Assembly: GCA_025928735.1 (NCBI GenBank)
Contig: JAICIW010000057.1
Location: forward strand, 1-9,550
Source of the DNA: Rhodanobacteraceae bacterium
GTDB lineage: Bacteria; Pseudomonadota; Gammaproteobacteria; Xanthomonadales; Rhodanobacteraceae
Direction of reading: 5' to 3'
DNA length: 9,550 nt
Of the stretch, positions 7,033 through 9,550 are shown piece after piece. Every line of letters begins with the position of its first letter. Within the stretch, counting starts at the first letter, position 1. The notes beneath the pieces were generated by a model that did not search any database, was not told the origin of the DNA, and saw only the letters and a program-made list of their open reading frames with translations. Made by a program: the position numbers and the translations under genes.

Positions 7033-7548
7033 CTACCCGTGCGGCTTGAACAGGATGTCGAACGCAGTCTTCCAGGTCTTCCCGCCATCGACCGATCGCT
7101 CGGCGGTTTCGCGCACGCCGTCGCCCTGTCTGTGCCATGCCGCGCGCACCAGCACGTCGGGTTTTCCGACCTTCCTTTCGACGCCCTTGAACACCATCCG
7201 GTCCCCCTGCATGCCGCCATCCAGCAACAACAGGTCGCCGCGATTGGTGACCCAGCTCTGGTGCCAGACCTTCCGGGCGGCGTCGTACAGGCTGTAGCTT
7301 TCGCCGTGCAGACCGTCGTTCTGGCGATAGTCCTCGTGGACCACGCAGCCGTCGAGGATGACCTTCACCGTATTGCGCGCGACTATCTTGTCCGGCGCCT
7401 GCGCGTCATACGTGTCCCAATCCCCCGCGAAAAAATCGAACTGACGGTAAGCCGGCGCGCCGCACGCTCCGGAAGGCTCGGCCGCAAGCAGCGGCGATGC
7501 CACCATGGCAAGCAGCGTGAACAACAACAATCGGCAAGTCCAACGCAT
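7033..7548 (-). CDS. Secreted DUF1579-like (lipocalin-type beta-barrel) protein
   Basis: The 171-residue product starts with a clear signal peptide (MRWTCRLLLFTLLAMVASPLLA, cleavage near 22), pointing to the periplasm. The mature part has no membrane segment and shows alternating beta-strand character. The motif FDFFAGDWDTYD (37-48) resembles the F-x-x-GxW-x-x start typical of DUF1579 and related lipocalin-like barrels. Further strands are VIARNTVKVILDGCVVHEDY-like (about 55-74), WHQSWVTNRGDLLLLDGGM and a C-terminal ETAERSVDGGKTWKTAFDI. Cys29 and Cys68 could form a disulfide. No catalytic motif is seen, so small-molecule binding is only a guess. The ATG at 7548 has a perfect GGAGG five bases upstream. 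The gene precedes the MAPEG gene by 34 bases. Confidence 0.75.
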   Translation of the reverse strand: MRWTCRLLLFTLLAMVASPLLAAEPSGACGAPAYRQFDFFAGDWDTYDAQAPDKIVARNTVKVILDGCVVHEDYRQNDGLHGESYSLYDAARKVWHQSWVTNRGDLLLLDGGMQGDRMVFKGVERKVGKPDVLVRAAWHRQGDGVRETAERSVDGGKTWKTAFDILFKPHG

Positions 7549-7602
7549 GAGTACCTCCAAAGTTGGGAACGCACGAGGCTTGGGCTGGTTCTGCCTTTGC
7601 TC

Positions 7603-7805
7603 GTCATCCCGGAATCACAATTCCGCGATCCAGTGCTTTGCACTTCGCGTTGCACTTCGTGCCGCTGCGAAAGTCGCTGGGCTACTCACTGCACCCCCGG
7701 ATCAAGTCCGGGGCAGGCCCTGCGACTCGCCCTTCGCGCCATCGGCTACTACGCCGATGTTCGCTTCGCGATCCTGCCTTTGCAGGCGGCTTTCGCCGGA
7801 ATGAC
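7603..7805. repeat. Composite palindromic (REP-like) repeat, about 203 bp
   Basis: The stretch is bounded by GTCATCCCGG on the left (7603-7612) and CCGGAATGAC on the right, which are inverted copies apart from one base. Inside are several perfect hairpins: CGGAAT/ATTCCG around CACA (7610-7625), CCCCGGA/TCCGGGG around TCAAG (7695-7713), CATCGGC/GCCGATG around TACTAC (7740-7759) and CCTGC/GCAGG around CTTT (7773-7786). This is the style of interspersed intergenic palindromes in proteobacteria. Open frames across it have the usual repeat-derived peptides and are not taken as genes. The termini match the element at 9447-9521. Confidence 0.7.
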
Positions 7806-7997
7806 GGGACAACTGGCGATCAACTTTCCCTTCGCAGTGTAACGAACGACATCCACGCATCGGCTGCGATGGCAAAAGCTTGCCCTGATTTGTCCGCGAA
7901 CCCGTCTCGCCGATTGTCGATCCATCGCAAGGCGCGGCGCCCACTCTTGCGCCCACGTTGAAGTATGCTCCGCCGAAACGGACCACCCGGGTGCGCC
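7806..7997. other. Gene-free leader region upstream of the NTF2-like pair
   Basis: These 192 bases between the composite repeat and the ATG at 7998 contain no protein-like frame. A TATGCT at 7964-7969 is a fair -10 candidate for the NTF2-like pair, giving a leader of about 20 bases, but no matching -35 element is visible. A 5-bp palindrome, GGCGC/GCGCC (7931-7941), is too short to interpret. Confidence 0.3.
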
Positions 7998-8504
7998 ATG
8001 AACTTTTTCGATCTTCGCCGCCGCAGCCCCACGTCCTGCGTCGCAATCTACCTTGCACTGGCGATGCTGCTTGCTGCACCGTGGCAAGTCGCCACGCCGG
8101 CGCTCGATTCAGCATCGCAACAGGTCTTCGTCGCGGAACGCGCATTCGCCAGGTCCATGGCTGATCGCAATGTGTCGGCGTTCGCGAGCCACGTTTCCGA
8201 TGAAGCCATCTTCTTCAACGGCACCGACGTACTGCGCGGCAAGAAACAAGTGCTTGGAATCTGGTCGAGATTCTTCGAAGGCAAGACCGCGCCGTTCTCA
8301 TGGGAGCCGGATCGGGTGGAAGTCCTGCAATCCGGCACGCTGGCGCTGAGCACCGGGCTGGTCCGTGATCCCAACGGCAAGGTCATCGGCCGCTTCAACT
8401 CGATCTGGCGCCGCGAAGCCCCGGGCGTTTGGCACGTGGTGTTCGACAAGGGCAGCCCGGCCGAGCCGGGCGACACTCTCTCTCGATCTTCGGAGCATCC
8501 ATGA
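7998..8504 (+). CDS. Secreted NTF2-like (DUF4440/SnoaL-type) protein 1
   Basis: A 168-residue product with an N-terminal signal sequence: a basic stretch (RRR, 7-9), then the hydrophobic run CVAIYLALAMLLAAPW, with cleavage probably at 33-39. The mature part (about 40-153) has the NTF2-like cone fold pattern. A helix, QQVFVAERAFARSMADRNVSAFASHVSDEAIFF, is followed by GTDVLRGKKQVLGIWSRFFE. Strands follow (SWEPDRVEVLQSGTLALSTGLV, GRFNSIWRREAPGVWHVVFDKG). DUF4440/SnoaL-like proteins include isomerases and many binding proteins; no catalytic residues are evident here. ATG 7998 is chosen because the signal peptide starts normally there. An in-frame ATG at 7965 would add 11 residues. Its stop overlaps the next gene's start, so the two are probably coupled. 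Confidence 0.85.
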   Translation: MNFFDLRRRSPTSCVAIYLALAMLLAAPWQVATPALDSASQQVFVAERAFARSMADRNVSAFASHVSDEAIFFNGTDVLRGKKQVLGIWSRFFEGKTAPFSWEPDRVEVLQSGTLALSTGLVRDPNGKVIGRFNSIWRREAPGVWHVVFDKGSPAEPGDTLSRSSEHP

Positions 8505-8971
8505 AATTCCTCATCACCACAATCGCCATCCTGGCCATGCCTGTAGCGGTGCTGGCGCAAACGCCTGGCCGCGAAGCATCGGTGCGCCACACGGTCCAGG
8601 CGTTCTATGCGGCCTTCAATTCCCACGGATTCAGCCACGCGGCCGATTTCACGACCGCCGACTGGAACCACATCAATCCGTACGGCGGACGGACCCATGG
8701 GCGCGCCGAGGTGCTCAGGGAATTGCACGAAGTGCACAGCACCTTTCGCAACGGCGTATCGGACAACATCGAAAAGCTGGATGTGCGCTTTGCGAGCAAC
8801 GATGCTGCGATTGCGACGGTAACCAGCCGTATGAGCACTTTCACGAGCCCCGACGGAACAAGGCACGTGAACGAGCAGCACATCCGCACGTTCGTCCTCG
8901 CCAAGCGCGGCCCGCGATGGTTGATCATGCAGGACCAGAACACGGTCGTGAGTCCACCACCCACGGGCTGA
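8501..8971 (+). CDS. Secreted NTF2-like (SnoaL/SgcJ-type) protein 2
   Basis: A 156-residue product with a typical signal peptide (MKFLITTIAILAMPVAVLAQ, cleavage near 20). The mature part fits an NTF2-like domain. A first helix (REASVRHTVQAFYAAFNSHGF) precedes TTADWNHINPYGGRTHGRAEV, a second helix and then beta strands (KLDVRFASNDAAIATVTSRM, RHVNEQHIRTFVLAKRGPRWLIMQDQNTVV). The C-terminal W-x-I-x-x-x-Q-N-T pattern is seen in the SgcJ/EcaC-like group, whose members are mostly of unknown role. The start at 8501 has GGAG five bases upstream, and its ATGA overlaps the stop of the preceding gene. Two secreted proteins of the same fold made together suggests a paired function, perhaps a heterodimer. 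This is inferred only. Confidence 0.85.
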   Translation: MKFLITTIAILAMPVAVLAQTPGREASVRHTVQAFYAAFNSHGFSHAADFTTADWNHINPYGGRTHGRAEVLRELHEVHSTFRNGVSDNIEKLDVRFASNDAAIATVTSRMSTFTSPDGTRHVNEQHIRTFVLAKRGPRWLIMQDQNTVVSPPPTG

Positions 8972-9024
8972 CCGTTCAGGGAATGCTGGCGGCTGCATTC
9001 GGTCAATGCCGGCCTGGACCCATC

Positions 9025-9052
9025 GAACCCGGCTCGGCAGAACCGCGGGTTC
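9025..9052. terminator. Inverted repeat between convergent genes, possible terminator
   Basis: GAACCCG and CGGGTTC form a perfect 7-bp stem around a 14-base loop in the 82-base gap where the NTF2-like pair meets the YCII-family gene. It ends one base before that gene's stop codon. No T-run follows on either strand, so termination is inferred from position and stem only. Confidence 0.35.
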
Positions 9053-9053
9053 T

Positions 9054-9410
9054 TCAGCCCAGGTAACACGGCCCCGTTTCGCGCACCTCCATGGTCGCCC
9101 ACTCGGCGGCGGGACACAGTGCCGCGAGTTCGACGGCTTCATCGCGGGTCGCGCAATCGACCAGGAAAAATCCGCCGATCATTTCGCGGGCTTCGGCGAA
9201 CGGGCCATCGCGCAGGCTGCGCTTGCCGCCTCGGATTTGCAGGCGCTGGCCTTCGGAATCGTTGCGCAACGATGAGTACGCGCGCAGCACGCCGCGTGCC
9301 TTCAGGTCTTCGGCGTAATCCAGCATGCGCTGGTACAGCGCCTTGCCCTCTTCCTCGGTGCGCTCGGCGCGCTGGCCGCGTGGTTCGGCGACAAACAACA
9401 TGTAGGCCAT
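9054..9410 (-). CDS. YCII/DGPF-domain protein
   Basis: The 118-residue protein fits the YCII-related (DGPF) family, small ferredoxin-like fold proteins of about 110-140 residues. It opens with MAYMLFVAEP and a helix (EEEGKALYQRMLDYAEDLKARGVL). The diagnostic block is RDGPFAEAREMIGGFFLVDCATRDEAVELAALCP (67-100), followed by the final strand ATMEVRE. In many bacteria such genes sit beside ECF sigma factors of the SigJ-like group. No such partner is visible here, though the gene lies near the window edge. The biochemical role is unproven. ATG 9410 has GAGAGG three bases upstream and is the family's normal start. The frame continues to 9527 only by reading through a palindromic repeat. Confidence 0.92.
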   Translation of the reverse strand: MAYMLFVAEPRGQRAERTEEEGKALYQRMLDYAEDLKARGVLRAYSSLRNDSEGQRLQIRGGKRSLRDGPFAEAREMIGGFFLVDCATRDEAVELAALCPAAEWATMEVRETGPCYLG

Positions 9411-9446
9411 GATCCTCTCCAAGCTCTTAGAAAAAATCGAATTCGC

Positions 9447-9521
9447 GTCATTCCGGCGCAGGCCGGAATCCATCTGGACTTTTGTACCAGCAACTTGGAT
9501 CCCGGCCTGCGCCGGGATGAC
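9447..9521. repeat. REP-like inverted pair (GTCATTCCGG family)
   Basis: Two 26-base arms (9447-9472 and 9496-9521) are inverted copies with 24 of 26 positions matching, separated by 23 bases. The two differences would be G-U pairs in RNA, so a transcript could fold completely. Each arm is itself a hairpin: TTCCGGC/GCCGGAA around GCAG, and ATCCCGGC/GCCGGGAT around CTGC. This is the common interspersed intergenic palindrome style of proteobacteria. It lies 36 bases upstream of the YCII-family start and could affect that gene's transcription. Confidence 0.88.
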
Positions 9522-9550
9522 GAGCAAGAAGCAGCCGATACTGCAGGTCA

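Noticed and set aside
7563..7961. Plus-strand open frame across the gene-free region
   Set aside because: Its translation follows the palindromic repeat and is low-complexity Arg/Pro/Ser. It has no ribosome-binding site and no domain.
9426..9472. Hairpin followed by six T residues on the minus strand, as an intrinsic terminator
   Set aside because: The T-run begins about 14 bases after the stem rather than immediately. It also lies just upstream of the YCII-family start, and the stem belongs to the repeat element.
9411..9527. N-terminal extension of the YCII-family frame
   Set aside because: The extra residues (VIPAQAGIQ ... SGLRRND) are the well-known translation of this palindromic repeat class. 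The ATG at 9410 has a good ribosome-binding site and matches the family start.

Overview
The window is GC-rich DNA with strong G/C preference at third codon positions. It carries ordinary chromosomal genes and two interspersed palindromic repeats of the GTCATYCCGG type. Together these suggest a gammaproteobacterium of the Xanthomonadales/Lysobacterales (Rhodanobacteraceae or Xanthomonadaceae-like). That placement is inferred from composition and gene style only. No RNA gene, CRISPR array, transposase or phage gene was found.

Left half, all on the minus strand and read right to left from 5375: a secreted NIPSNAP-family protein (5375-4530), a LysE/RhtB-type exporter (4533-3898, ATGA overlap with the previous gene), an acyl-CoA dehydrogenase-fold flavoprotein (3811-2648), and a large hybrid sensor histidine kinase with two PAS domains and two receiver domains (2639 to beyond base 1). 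The first two genes are translationally coupled, and the last two are 8 bases apart. An 86-base gap containing a small inverted repeat separates the pairs.

Middle: a WYL-domain (YafY-like) regulator (5593-6552, +) is transcribed away from this cluster. The divergent intergenic region holds a perfect 11-bp inverted repeat with an 11-bp spacer directly upstream of the regulator start. It is a strong candidate operator. The same region also encodes an orphan signal-peptide-like start in front of the NIPSNAP gene.

Right half: a minus-strand pair, a secreted DUF1579-like protein (7548-7033) followed by a MAPEG-family membrane protein (6998-6600), converges on the regulator. A 203-bp mosaic of palindromes (7603-7805) lies upstream of that pair. 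Beyond it, on the plus strand, are two secreted NTF2-like (SnoaL/DUF4440-type) proteins with overlapping stop and start codons (7998-8504, 8501-8971). They converge on a YCII/DGPF-family gene (9410-9054, -), which has a compact REP-like inverted pair (9447-9521) just upstream.

I see no obviously new multi-gene system. The points most worth a second look are the regulator's operator-like palindrome with a possibly leaderless start, the acyl-CoA dehydrogenase homologue lacking both usual catalytic glutamates, the two related palindromic elements, and the coupled pair of secreted NTF2-like proteins.
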